NCBI GenBank assembly: GCA_013400115.1
Contig: VXBP01002533.1
Coordinates: forward strand, 248,001 to 312,000
Origin: Rhinopomastus cyanomelas
Lineage: Eukaryota; Chordata; Aves; Bucerotiformes; Rhinopomastidae
Direction of reading: 5' to 3'
DNA length: 64,000 nt
The notes below the pieces were generated by a model. The model was not told the DNA's origin. It was given only the letters and a program-made list of their open reading frames with translations, and did not search any database. The number at the start of each line of letters is the position of its first letter. The first letter of the stretch is position 1. Made by a program: the position numbers and the translations under genes. This document shows, one piece after another, positions 1 through 11,715 of this stretch.

Positions 1-1617
1 GGATCATGATAATCCTGGGCTTGTCTCAAATAAGCTCTGTTCTCCTGTGCCGATCTTCCTGCAGCTGTGCAATAGCTTTTTCCTAGAAACACTGCCAGGA
101 AGGAGCACAGTAACAGGGGTCAGCTCCAGCCATGAACTTTATGAATTGTTTAGTGGCACATTAAAGGACAGCATCAAGTTCACTTATAAGCTTTGAAACT
201 ATCTTATTTCTAGCCTGTGCAGGTGGATGATTCCCTGTACATTTGATTCACTTGGTCAAGGTTTAACCCATTGACTCTCTGAGCTCTCTGCTCTGCAAAA
301 GCCTTTGCCTTCTGTTTTCTATACTTCATGAAAGGTTTGCAATAACTGGGTAGGTGGATGCTGGTGAGGGCTTATGATGTAGGGATAATTTTGCTGTCAG
401 TATCACTAACATACAGGCTGCTTCTTACCTGTTTGACCCCAGGCCCAAGTCCAGGATGCCTATCTCCATAGAGCTGCTTGAGAGTAGAGAAGCATCTAGT
501 TCTCACCACGACATATATGATGCTTCAGGCTCAGCTGTAACAAGAGCAAGGCTCCTGGTTTCTTTGGTGTTGGCCCTTTCAATGCCTTGGAGAATGACAA
601 TAGATTTCAGCATGCACTCTAAAAACAAGACCAAAGAATTAAATTCACAGTGCCAGTTCCAAAACCTTCAGGACTGTTACCTCTCTGCCCAGCATACATT
701 ACATTTACTCTTAAAAAAGCTCTAAATCCAAGGTCCATCTGAATCCTCACAAAAGTATCCGTTTGGATGCTACCTGAGCATGTTCAGCTCTGCCTCTGTA
801 TCACTCTTAAAATAAAAAGCTGATCACTTTTGGAAGGACATGGAACCAAATAAACGAGATAACAGCCAAGATAACATTTGTTATCTTCTCTACTTTTAAA
901 CTCCAGGTTCTGATTAAATCTGCTTTAACAAAGGATGCTGTGCCAAGAACTTCGCTAGCAGAGAGAGAAGAGGATGAGCCATTGACTACAAAATTATATG
1001 TGCTAGTCATGTTATGAGAGCCGTGTGATCCCAAAGCCCCTTAGGGCACAATACTGTTCATCCTAACAATATAGACCAGATCCTTGCAAGGGCTTCTGTG
1101 TTTTTAATCTCCCTGTAGCTAATTATTTTCTTTTTTTCCCCACTCCTGTTAAAAATTTGGCAAAAAGGAGGAGACTGGATGCATGAATCCTACTGGGACC
1201 AGTCTATTGCTTCCAGCTACTGCTGTTGCTGGTGAAGCATTCCCCCCTCCCCCCCCAGAACACCTTTTCTTGGCCAGAGCTGCATTAACTTTTGCAGAGG
1301 AGCCACACCGGTGACAGAAGTTTACACACATCACTCAGTTGCTTTTAATGGAGCTGAAGTGGCTGTTGAGCCTGTCATCATACTTACAGGAGTGCTGGAG
1401 GAGAACTGTGTGAATAGCTGGATCTTTTTGATCAAGATGATAACAAATAGTCACCTGGAAAAAGAATACACTAGACCGTTTTAAAGTTCCCAAATCAAAG
1501 TGTTCTGAGATGTTCTTTGCAGATTCACCAAAATATTAAATACCATGGGGACCATCTTAAAAAAAACCCAAATTTTTCTAAATGAAACATGGAAAAGTTG
1601 TTTGAAAAAGTCAAAAC
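1..1617. other. Unique non-coding DNA
   Basis: No gene or interspersed repeat is recognised here. Short open frames on both strands (for example 456-725 plus, 807-1034 minus) show no domain and are of chance length. A cytosine tract of six C, one T and eight C lies at 1242-1256 and is G-rich on the minus strand. The stretch ends at the 3' end of a minus-strand CR1. Confidence 0.6.
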
Positions 1618-2135
1618 AGAATCATTCAGATGATTCTTGGGATCACTGAGTCCAACCATCAACCCTACTCTACAAGTTCACCCCTAAACCAGATTCCCCA
1701 ACACCACATCTAAGCATCTTTTAAACTGATCCAGGGACAGTGACTCAACCACCACCACCCTGGGCAGCCCATTCCAGTGCCTGACCACTCTCTCCATGAA
1801 GAATTTTTTCCTGATGTCCAATCTAAACCTCCTTTGTTGGAGTTTGAAGCCCTTCCCTCTGGTTCTGTCACTAATTACCTGTGCGAAGAAACCAGCACCA
1901 ACATCTCTACAATGTCCTTTCAGATAATTGTAGAGAGTGATGAGGTGTCCCCTTAGCTTCCTCGTCCTCAAACTAAACAGCCCCGACTTTCTCAATGTCT
2001 CCTCCCAAGGTTTATTCTCCAGGCCCTTCACCAGCTTTGTTGGCCTCCTCTGCACTCGCTTCATCACCTCAACGTCTCCCTTGTACTGAGGTGCCCAAAA
2101 CCGGACCCAGTACTCAAGGTGCAGCCTCAAACTTT
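1618..2135 (-). mobile_element. CR1 LINE fragment: ORF2 C-terminus plus 3' UTR
   Basis: A 5'-truncated CR1 non-LTR retrotransposon on the minus strand. From 2130 down to 1684 it keeps an uninterrupted 148-codon frame. In order this holds the CR1 ORF2 C-terminal signatures HLEYWVRFWAPQ, RVQRRPTKLVKGLE, LFSLRTRKLRG, DRTRGKGFKLQQRRF and VVRHWNGLP, then a stop. The reverse transcriptase and endonuclease domains are absent, so it cannot move itself. The 3' UTR (1618-1683) is of the 'gagtccaaccatcaaccc' type, the same subfamily as the fragment at 17048, and has lost a few bases and the octamer tail. The open frame is a remnant, not a host gene. Confidence 0.93.
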
Positions 2136-3947
2136 CTACTTTAAAACATCAGAGTGAAGTGTTTTGACTGTTTAAAAAGTCTTTACTGGAAAATTATGCG
2201 CTGTATTGTTATTGTCATCTCAACTATGTGTTTTAGTTACAAGAAAGTTACTGTTCCCTTCATGGTTTTTCCTCACGTGTCTGGTCTAAGTAAGTAATTA
2301 TTTCTTTGCCAGTTTTTGTCTTTCATTTGTCTCACTTTTAACATATATAGCTCTCATAAATCTCAAAGACTTGAACCATATGGTTGTGTTAGGGTGGATC
2401 TGACCTCCCTGAAAAACAATCCTTAATACTCACACAGAGAGGGACCTGCTCTGAGTTACAACAGTTTAGAGCTGAGTAATTATTCTAAATTAAATTGAGT
2501 TACTTCAAAACCAAAGTGATACAAGTTTTATCCCACTGTGCTGGTAGGTATTGAGGAAGCTGTGATGAATGACGGCGTGACCTCGTGGGTGCTCCACAAT
2601 ATCTGCATAATTACTGCAGCGATTACCGCAGCATTGTCTGCACGGTGTTGGATGATACAGCTTCCACAATAGCAACAAAAAGCTATCATAGTGTTTTCAG
2701 AGAGTTGTTTGGACAGCCAGGGAAATGAGGTAGCATTCAATTTTAGGTTTAAATTAGAATACAATCACGATCAGTAATTACTAAAAATCATTACTGAACT
2801 TGAACCCGCTATTTCCTCCTGTATTTCTTAAGTTATCTGATTTATATTTGGGAAAAATCAAGCCCCGAAGGGATAATTTCTTACGAGATCATATCTCTTA
2901 TTTAGTGTCTGTGGGGGGATTTAATGCAATTGCTGCTAATTTTTGAAATTTGGCCAATTGGTCGCTAACGTCCTACAGACGAGTTGTAAGGAAATCCCTT
3001 CCTTTGTGTCTGTACAGATGCAACTGCAGCGAATGCAAAGGGATATTTCCTCTTTCGATTGCAAACGTGATTTGTTCTTTTCAGTCTTTCCCTGTTATAC
3101 ATCTTTCCCACTCTTTTCTGTCAGTGACATTTATTTTCACTACGTCCAAAATTGCTTTAGATCAAGTATTGGAGAAGGGTACAAAACAACGTAGCTTTAA
3201 TTTATGGGGAGAAACTTTTTTATCCTTCAAAAGGGTTGGAAAGATAAAACACAATTAACACCACAGTGTTCACTTACACCCAAAGTGAATTATACCTCTG
3301 CAGTGAAGGTTACATCTCATTGCATTTGATATCAAAATACATTTTATTTCAATAAATATACATTTTAATAGTAGAAAAAGAACTTCCTAGGTTATAAAGG
3401 CTTCAGGCCATATTTTCTGCTCTGATGGATGGCTACAGCTCAGTGAAGTTTCCCAATGTTCTTTCATTTGTTTACATTAGCAGAAGAGCTTGGCCTAACA
3501 AATAAATACTCCAGGTGAAGACAGATGGTCCAAGTCATATCACAGCGAACTGAATTTCCAGCATGCTTCTGGTTTTCTGTTCTAAAATGGAAGGATGATT
3601 CCAATGAAGATAAATACCACCTCAAACATCACGATGTGTTTGTGTTAGCTGACATTTTCCTGGCTATTTTAAATCACTCTTAAACAACTGAAAGGAACCT
3701 TCCAGTAACTTGCTTTTACCATCTGTGTTTGGAAGACAAGAGCTTGCCAGTCTGCAGACTGGACAGCACTGGGTCCTCTGTGTTTGCCTTTGAATGTGTC
3801 TGCTACAAAGAGTGACTAACTGGAACTTTCAGACGACTGAGCAAGTTTTCATCTGGTGGGGAGTGGTGTGGGAGGAGTGTGCTGACAGCAAGACAATTGA
3901 GCAGTAGTCTAACAAGTTCTCTTTGTTTAAACTATTCCCAGCAGGTA
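2136..3947. other. Unique DNA with a candidate conserved non-coding block (about 2540-3120)
   Basis: No gene is recognised. The 2540-3120 part keeps several CpG dinucleotides in otherwise AT-rich DNA. It also has homeodomain-type cores, including TAATTA at 2608-2613 and GATTA-type sites nearby. That texture is typical of conserved non-coding elements, but conservation cannot be shown from one sequence. The frames at 2943-3258 overlap each other and look fortuitous. Confidence 0.3.
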
Positions 3948-4628
3948 NNNNNNNNNNNNNNNNNNNNNNNNNNNNNNNNNNNNNNNNNNNNNNNNNNNNN
4001 NNNNNNNNNNNNNNNNNNNNNNNNNNNNNNNNNNNNNNNNNNNNNNNNNNNNNNNNNNNNNNNNNNNNNNNNNNNNNNNNNNNNNNNNNNNNNNNNNNNN
4101 NNNNNNNNNNNNNNNNNNNNNNNNNNNNNNNNNNNNNNNNNNNNNNNNNNNNNNNNNNNNNNNNNNNNNNNNNNNNNNNNNNNNNNNNNNNNNNNNNNNN
4201 NNNNNNNNNNNNNNNNNNNNNNNNNNNNNNNNNNNNNNNNNNNNNNNNNNNNNNNNNNNNNNNNNNNNNNNNNNNNNNNNNNNNNNNNNNNNNNNNNNNN
4301 NNNNNNNNNNNNNNNNNNNNNNNNNNNNNNNNNNNNNNNNNNNNNNNNNNNNNNNNNNNNNNNNNNNNNNNNNNNNNNNNNNNNNNNNNNNNNNNNNNNN
4401 NNNNNNNNNNNNNNNNNNNNNNNNNNNNNNNNNNNNNNNNNNNNNNNNNNNNNNNNNNNNNNNNNNNNNNNNNNNNNNNNNNNNNNNNNNNNNNNNNNNN
4501 NNNNNNNNNNNNNNNNNNNNNNNNNNNNNNNNNNNNNNNNNNNNNNNNNNNNNNNNNNNNNNNNNNNNNNNNNNNNNNNNNNNNNNNNNNNNNNNNNNNN
4601 NNNNNNNNNNNNNNNNNNNNNNNNNNNN
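3948..4628. other. Assembly gap (681 N)
   Basis: A run of 681 undetermined bases. The open frames that appear to span it are artefacts of reading N as non-stop. The right edge opens directly into polypurine low-complexity DNA, the probable cause of the break. The 9-mer GTTTAAACT occurs on both sides of the gap region (3925-3933 and 4776-4784). Confidence 0.99.
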
Positions 4629-4774
4629 GGGAGGAAGGGAGGAAGGGAGGGAGGAAGGGGAGAAAGGGGGGAGAAAGGAGAAAAGAAGAGAAAGAGACGA
4701 AAGAGAGGAGAGAGAGAGAGAAAGGAAAGCAAGAAAGAAGAAAGAGAAAGAAAGAAAGAAAGAAAGAAAGAAAN
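4629..4774. repeat. Polypurine low-complexity block, partial copy of 5554-5672
   Basis: A purine-only stretch apart from two C residues, ending in a (GAAA)n run and a single N at 4774. Positions 4655-4773 match 5554-5672 base for base over 119 bp, including both interrupting C residues. Upstream of that, this copy has GGGAGGAA-type units where the other has GGGAA units. It lies between the 681-N gap and a one-base gap, so it may be a misplaced contig or an alternative haplotype rather than a real duplication. Confidence 0.9.
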
Positions 4775-5519
4775 GGTTTAAACTGGCTTTTTTTCAGCCT
4801 TCATGGGTCTGCATACGTGTTTCAGACATCAGCATTACTTTCACATTAGTCAAAATTCACAACTTAAAACACAGGAAAGCAAGTAAAAGGATGTTTAACA
4901 GATGATGGCAATATTTAGGTATTTGGAAACATCTAAGTTGGCTTCTCTTCAAGATCTCTCCATTTCCTTGCCCACAGTAGTGAAAGAATCTCTGTTTATC
5001 TTGATTACATTTCCATTTACCTTTCTCTCACTATGTTTGCTTTTATTTTCCGGTAAATATTTCAGCAACATGAAGATATTTCTGAATTATTTTCTGTTTC
5101 TATCAACAGAGACGCTAAATATAGTCTGCAGCAGTGGCTGCCTTCATTAATATGATTTCAAAACAACAAACACGACACTCGGTGCATACTTTATTTCTGC
5201 TAGGAGACATCCTATTGCTAATTACACCCAAATCACAGCTGAATGAAATACGTGGAATTCAGCGTGATTATTTATATTGTGCTTTTAATTGTTATTACTT
5301 TTCTTTTCCCAGGCAGAAGGGAAAATTATCATAGGGCAGAAGATGGCATCTGAAAAAGCCATGTTCTCCACAGGCAGGCTTTGTTGAGTCAACAAGGTCT
5401 TTGGGAGAGCTCGGTTTGTATCACACCACGCAGCATTTCTCAGGAGTCAATAAACTCAGAATGCAAAGGATTGTTTGATAGAGATCCTTGTAGTAGTTCA
5501 CAGGACAGCGTTTGCTTTT
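4775..5519. other. Unique DNA between the two polypurine copies
   Basis: AT-rich unique sequence with no recognised gene. Around 5100-5300 it has TAAT-core clusters and a few conserved-looking CpGs, so it could be regulatory, but nothing in the sequence proves it. Confidence 0.4.
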
Positions 5520-5643
5520 GGGGAAGGGAAGGGAAGGGAAGGGAAGGGAAGGGAAGGGGAGAAAGGGGGGAGAAAGGAGAAAAGAAGAGAAAGAGACGAA
5601 AGAGAGGAGAGAGAGAGAGAAAGGAAAGCAAGAAAGAAGAAAG

Positions 5644-5718
<75 letters not shown>

Positions 5719-5781
5719 AAAAGAAAGAAAGAAAGAAAGAAAAAGAAAGAAAGAAAGAAAGAAAAAGAAAAAGAAAAGGAA
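5520..5781. repeat. Long polypurine tract: (GGGAA)n, mixed purines, then (GAAA)n
   Basis: About 262 bp that is purine on the plus strand except for C at 5597 and 5629. It opens with seven GGGAA units (5521-5555), passes through a mixed G/A part, and ends in a long GAAA microsatellite with A5 variants. The open frames here, all K/R/E on plus and S/F/L on minus, are consequences of base composition and not genes. Such tracts can form triplex DNA and commonly stall polymerases. Confidence 0.97.
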
Positions 5782-7837
5782 TCATTATATTTTTCAAAGA
5801 GCAGCAAGGAAGATGATGGATTAAAGCAGATGCAGACTGTTTGCGGTTATATAAGACTATTAGGTACCCTGCTTGTTCTGGCTTTTGTAATTTGTCCATG
5901 TCCTACTTTATATAACTCAATCCATTGTGAGCAAAAACATGAAATACCAGAATTGTTCATATTTCATTTTGTCAGCAAATTAGAAAAAATGTAAAAGCAA
6001 ACACAATAGACATCATATTTGTTGGGTACAGAACTAAGTATTTTTTCTTATCAAAGGAGTCTGAAAAGAACAGAAGGTTAAGAAGATTTTTTTTTTTCAC
6101 CATGAACAGATGTGCTTGTTACTGTTGATGGACAAGCTTATCCACTTACATCAATTAATATCAACAGCAAGCACATCAGTATGGAAGCTTGTCCTGACGC
6201 CTTGATTTTTTTCCCATCTGACAGGTAATAGTAGGGCTGGGAAAATGTCACCACAATTTAGTCATGCCTCACTGGCTTTAACTAGTTCGGTGACAATGGG
6301 AATGCATCATGCCAAGATTCCTTATGATTCATAATGGTACTGCATTAGTAGGCTATTGCGGAGGATTTAAACTAGTCTTTGTCAATTAAGGGTTTAAGGT
6401 CAAATCCTCTTTATGGTTTTTTCATTTGTGCATTAAGTAAAAGCAAGTTAAAATATTTATGAATGCCACTAAAACGTGGAAAGTTTCTTCAGGAACCTGT
6501 CTTTTCATATTGAGTCATAACTGAAACCAACTATGTTTGACAAAGAAAGGCTATTTCATCACATGGCACGGCTTATCCTCCCCTTCTCTAAAGGCCCCAG
6601 CTACAATCAACTCAGATTTGGCAGGAAAACTTCTTCCATGGATATAATGATTTTAGACTACGGGATGAAGTTCTGCCTCAGTACATTTAACAGTGCTTAA
6701 GAAAGGACTACAATGTTTGTAAACCAAATCAGGACCATAATATTTGTAAATTGTTTGGGTGCTCAGCAACCAAGAGGTATTTCAATAGTAGAAGGGAATG
6801 CTGTCCATGGGTCAGTGAAAGGGATGCAGGGCAGGCACTCTGCTGTTCCTGCAGGAAAAGCACAACAAAGCCAGACAAGCCCAGCAAAGCCGTGCTGTCC
6901 CTATGGCTGCAGTGGCCATCCAGACCACCTGCAGGGCATCCATAAGTGGCTTCCCAGAGTCAGCATGTCCTGTTTTGGGGATGGGTCAGGGAGCAGGGAC
7001 AAGGAGAGCTGCTGGTTTCACCCATGGAGCCTTCCCTGCTCAAGGTGGACCTTTGTGTCTTTCTTTTCTTTTACAAGGTAAGAACAGCTGAACGTGCACA
7101 GGTCTTCTATAGCAACGGGCCACGGCTTGCTTGTTTGCCTAGGTGCTGCTTCAGTGCTTTCCACCAGAGTGGCTCCCAGTACAGTACATCCAATATAAAC
7201 ATGCGCTCTTGTTACGCAATATTTTGTTGCCTTGGGCTAGAAATGGCATGATACTTCCTCACATGCAGAGAGACACACACATCCACACACTTCCACGCTT
7301 GTTCCATTCACGTGTTTTTGACTGAAATTGCCATGTGTTCAGGGGGTTCTTTTCTGCCTGGTCTCTGCCTTAAGTAATAGAAGATTCAGCATTTGGCTGT
7401 AAGTCATTGATTCAACTCTTATATCATCAGAGAAGTAAAACTTGATTACTCCCAGTAGAGTTAAATGTTTCAGTTATATGTGGAACAAGATCTTCGGAAA
7501 GGATAGGAAATGACATTTTCTAAAATCAATCAATCAACCATGAAGAGAAGTTTATTTAAAATTACTCCTTTCTGATTACTTCTAGGAGAGATAAACAGAA
7601 AATTATTCATAAAGAACTCGAGGTATTGATAATGTGACGGCCGAGAGGTTGTGCTCTTCAGTGGAGATCATTTTCCAATGCTGTGAATGCCTGCAAAACC
7701 AGACAAAGATATTTACATAAGCTTACACCAGTGGCAAATGTGTATTGGCTCAACAGCCTCGTTAGAAATTAAATGGCAGTTGGCAATCTATGCCAACTGT
7801 GTGTAAAAGTGTCAGCATGAAATATATAGAAATACTA
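5782..7837. other. Unique DNA with an inverted-repeat structure and a candidate conserved block
   Basis: No coding exon is recognised. A T11 run lies at 6087-6097, just before the hairpin annotated at 6100-6194. At 7777-7799 a perfect 9-bp palindrome (CAGTTGGCA, 5-nt spacer, TGCCAACTG) sits in an AT-rich block (about 7600-7835). It resembles a nuclear factor I double half-site, but the TTGGC to GCCAA spacing is 7 rather than the usual 5. The frames at 6713-7325 overlap in several phases and have no domain. Confidence 0.4.
6100..6194. other. Imperfect hairpin with crossing second inverted repeat
   Basis: Arm 6109-6129 pairs with 6160-6177 through 18 base pairs (10 plus 8), with a 3-nt bulge (TTA) on the left arm and a 30-nt loop. 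An outer CCAT/ATGG pair (6100-6103 with 6181-6184) extends it to about 85 nt. A second inverted repeat, 6130-6139 (GGACAAGCTT) with 6185-6194, starts inside the loop and ends outside the stem. The two helices therefore cross, as in a pseudoknot. The size resembles a microRNA precursor, but neither arm matches a mature microRNA I recognise. Confidence 0.5.
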
Positions 7838-7988
7838 AGGATGGGGGGTTGTGGAGTCTCCTTCTCTGGAGATGTTTAAAACCTGCCTGGATGTGTTCCT
7901 GTGCCACTTGGTCTAGGAGATCCTGCTGTGGCAGGGAGATTGGACTAGACGATCTTTCGAGGTCCCTTCCAATCACTAATGCTCTGTG
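7838..7988 (+). mobile_element. CR1 3' end (short 5'-truncated copy)
   Basis: Plus-strand CR1 of the window's dominant subfamily. It begins in the last ORF2 codons (GGAGTCTCCTTCTCTGGAG) and runs through the 3' UTR with the CCTGC/GCAGG hairpin. It then reads GGACTAGACGATC and the TTCCAATCACTAATG segment before the tail. It is immediately followed by an older CR1 tail in the same orientation. Confidence 0.93.
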
Positions 7989-8003
7989 GTTGTTGTTATG
8001 GGT

Positions 8004-8070
8004 ATGGTTAGACTCGGTGCCCTAGGAGGTCCTTTCCAGCCATGATTATTCTGATTCTGTGGTGCTGTGA
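8004..8070 (+). mobile_element. Older CR1 3' tail fragment
   Basis: A second, more diverged CR1 terminus: 'ggttagactcggtgccc', then AGGAGGTCCTTTCCAGCC and a degraded ATTCTGTG-type tail. It lies head-to-tail behind the younger CR1 at 7838, with about 15 bp between them. Confidence 0.75.
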
Positions 8071-11000
8071 CTTAAGTTGCTCATAAATTTCATCGGATTC
8101 AGTATGCAGAAACACTTGATTATTTAAAAAGGTAAAAATAGTAATTTTCAGAGGATGAACAATTTGCATTTAGAAAGTTGATGAAGCTTTGTTGGCAGTT
8201 TTTTGAGCATAGTGGCGATGGTGAGCACACCCGTGGTGGCTACAGCTACGAACTAACCCCGGGCGTACAAAGTGATCGCTCTGTGAGAGCAGCTTTGAGC
8301 CTGGTGCCTGATTGTTAGCGTAAAGCTGAAAGGGATCTAGGAGAGAGCTGCTGATTCTGGGTCCTCAAAGGAAATGAGACCTGACAAACCGTGAGGAAAA
8401 CAAAATGGAATATGAGAAGCAGAGTGAATGCACTGAAACTGCAGAATTCTGGCACAGGCATCATGCAAGACATCGCTCGGAAAAAGACACCCCAACAGGA
8501 ATTTTGCAGCTTTTGTGCATTTGGGCCATCATAGGATTTTTTTTTTCAATTTCAAAAATCCAGTTCTGATGCTCCCATCTTCTCTTGCTTCACTCTCTGC
8601 TGTACCGAGGAGATATTAAAGCTTACAGACTTGGTGTAGAAAGTGTGGCTGTACTGTCTGGAGCCAGCAGAAACTAGGTCTAGACATACTGATCTCACTA
8701 AAATCATTAGTGAATTATCAGCACAAGCCCAGATGACAAGTGGCTGTTGTTAAGCAGCAGCAGTGTGTTGTTGCCAGTAAGACTTCAGCTACTCAGACAC
8801 AGAATTCCAGGCAGCAACTTAACTTCTGTTTTGTTAGAGAAAATCAAGAGTTTTTCTGTTCTGGAGGTGCAGTAGGTAGAAACATCTTGAAATGATCATG
8901 TGATGTGTTCTGTGAGCCAAAAGAGGTGTTTCTTCAAGGCCTTTTTTAAACAGAGATGTGCTTCTGCTTGCGCAAACCCTCCCACATACAGATGAGGACA
9001 TAATGTAGGGCTACATCTCATTATGCAACCTACCTCCCACATGCATGTTCTAAAAGAAAGCCCTGAGCAGCTGCATAACACTCCTTTGGGCATGAATAGA
9101 GCCTTTAATACCGACACTGAAACGCGAGTGATTAGCACTGTTACTGGCACACGCAGCACCTGAGCATTCAGAGTTCACTTCAATGCAACTGATGAACCAT
9201 CTTGGTTGTTTTGCAGGGAATGAGCTGCCAGATTTGCCTGTGGGATATTCCACGGTGCCTTATGGCCCAGGCAGAGCTAAACCCCGTGCAGGGTGAGCTA
9301 GTTCATGCAATGAACACTAATTAGCAGCTTATTGTGATTGTTTTGCAAGAATAAAACAACAGAGGTGACACTGCAAGCTACAATCACTGGGTTGCTATTG
9401 GGATGCCTGTGCGAAGGTGGAAAGAGTCTTCTCTGACCCTCTTAACAGGTAGAGCCTGCAAATAGCTGTCATAAGAGGTGTGCATCACCCAGGGAAGAGA
9501 AGTTCACTGTTGTAGATGGATATGCTCTCTCACATTTCAGAAAGAAAGAGGAGAGATGGATTTAGTTGTAAGCTAGGACAGTACACTGGGAAATTAGTCC
9601 TATTTATATTCCTTGGCAAACTGAGCATTTCACTCACCCTGCCAGGATCGCTGCCTGACCCCAGAAATCTCGGCTGTAGGAGGTGTATTGTAGAGGTTAG
9701 TAACAGACAACGCGAAAAAAAGAGTACTCACAGCTCATAGCTCATTCAACAGGGTTATTTATTTATTTAGATTCCTGCAAACATAAAACCCCACCTTCTT
9801 CATATGCCCTAAATGCCACTGATGTAATCTGAAAAGACCCTCTGATACAGCAATTGAAGCAGCAGCTCTTCACAGGCAGATCCTCCCTCCCTGCACGATC
9901 AATGCCCTGCTTTTACAATAGCTATTGTATACCCCTATTTTCAAATAGAGTGAAAAAGATGAGCCTTGCAATATGCCCTGCAGGTCAAATTCAGGTTATA
10001 TTAAGTCAGGGAAGGGGAGGAATCCATTTCAATGTTAGTGAGGAGCAGATCTATTTATAAAGCCTTTTTAAACCCTTGCTCCATTTCACAGCCTATATGG
10101 CAGCTGATTTACTTCAGCCCAGACGATTATGGCTGCTGGGGTATCACCTCATCAGGAAACCACACTATTGGTTTCTAGTTCTTAAAAACACAATAATTGA
10201 GACAAATGAACACGGCAAAAGAGAATTGTAGAAAACATCATAGGAAAGTTTTTCAGCCTGCCAGCACAAGATATTATGATTTCATTTTTTTGTATATGTA
10301 TTACAGGAGTTTTGACATCTTTCAAGATGCCCAGTGTGGCACTCAGCGCTGGCATTTTATTTCATACCCTGGCAGATCAGAACTTTTGAAAAAATACCCT
10401 GCCTTCATGCCCCGTTCCAATAGTAGGAGACAATATTTGTGAGAACCAGGTACAGATTTCACAAATCACACAAGTGTAGGTCCTCACGTTCCTTCAGCAC
10501 TGACAATGCTATCTTTGCTGTCCGCAGAAGTAATTTTTGCCATGTACTCAAGTTAATGATGATCAGGAATTTCATGAGTAAAAGCACACCTCTGCTCAAG
10601 TGTTTCCGAGGATCTTCGAACCCATTCTGTTTCCACCACTTTTTAGACAACAAACCCATAGGGGTTGCACTGGCTTTCCCTGCGAGATACAGACAGCTCT
10701 TTCCTGTGGTGGACCAGAAGATGATACGCAGATCAGACTTCATGCTGCATTTTTAAAATGTCCATCTAGAGTCACTTGAGTAAAAGACCTGTTTCTCATA
10801 CAGGCTGTGAAACATCTTCAGCTTGTGCGTGAACAGAGGACTGACTCCAGCCTGTTAAACAAGGGAGCTTTTGGAACCTGTGCATTAAATGGCTTTGTGA
10901 TTAAATTCATTAGATCAATTAGCCTACAGAGAAGTGGTTACATGCAAAGCTTTTAAGTCATCCTTTCAGATTACAGCATAGGAGCTCTGACTATCTTGGG

Positions 11001-11715
11001 CTGCACCTCGTACTTGTTCAGATCATCTATAATGAGACGGTTCTCAGTGCACATCTGCATTCTGTTAAGAAATAGAAGGAACTTAATCCATGGATAGTCA
11101 GGTACTGCCATAATCCTTCCATTGGCTGTAGCCCCTTTTGCTTTGTCCACTTTCCTCTTCATTTATTGCAGAAATCCGTAGGAGACAACACAGGCACACG
11201 AGTCTTCACTCACTGATATGAGGTTTTTGAATCTGTCGAAACTATTTGAACCCATATTTCAAGGTTGAATGACAGCATTTTCCCATCTAGTGACACCGGG
11301 TGTCTGACTAGCACTAGTCAGCACAAATATATATGAATAAATGAACCTCATGGCATCAAAAATAGGCTCAGGTATATCAGGCATGTGAGATTTTCCTTAC
11401 TTCACTTTGCAAATAGCTGGACAGTTCATGACGACCACAGTGCTTGCTCTCAGTTCTGAAGGAGAGTTTTCAAACCCTTCCGACAGCTAGGAGAAGCCAC
11501 TTACCTCCTCACTAGGGGCAAACTAAGAGGCTGGTCTTTACGTAGAACTCTTTGTTAAGGATTTACTAATTCTTGACAGAGCCACTGGTGATGTTTGCTG
11601 AATGGCTTGTGCAAGTCACTTCACATCCCCTGGCCCCATACCCATGCCTTGAGCACAGCGGCGGCTCCTGTTTATTTAAAGTATTGTGACCTTTCTGTCT
11701 GAATAAACTGTAAAA
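8071..11715. other. Unique non-coding DNA
   Basis: About 3.6 kb with no repeat or gene I can identify. Overlapping frames exist at 10439-10756 (plus) and 10459-10743 (minus), and a 63-codon minus frame at 10971-11162. None has a domain I recognise, a flanking splice pattern or a poly(A) remnant that would support an exon or a processed pseudogene. Confidence 0.5.

Noticed and set aside
3925..4784. GTTTAAACT on both sides of the gap as an insertion-site duplication
   Set aside because: It is a 9-mer in AT-rich DNA, and the intervening sequence is unknown. It may simply be chance or contig overlap.
3879..4849. Three open frames of 266-308 codons spanning the N gap
   Set aside because: They are open only because N is read as non-stop. 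The readable parts are polypurine low complexity.
5381..5994. K/E/R-rich and S/F/L-rich frames of 113-160 codons on both strands
   Set aside because: They are direct consequences of the GGGAA/GAAA tract. They are open in several phases on both strands.
7777..7799. Nuclear factor I palindromic site
   Set aside because: The half-sites are present, but the spacing is 7 nt instead of the canonical 5. A 9-bp inverted repeat is expected several times by chance in a window of this size.
10439..11162. Possible processed pseudogene (overlapping frames at 10439-10756 and 10971-11162)
   Set aside because: There is no recognisable protein family, no poly(A) remnant and no continuity between the two frames.
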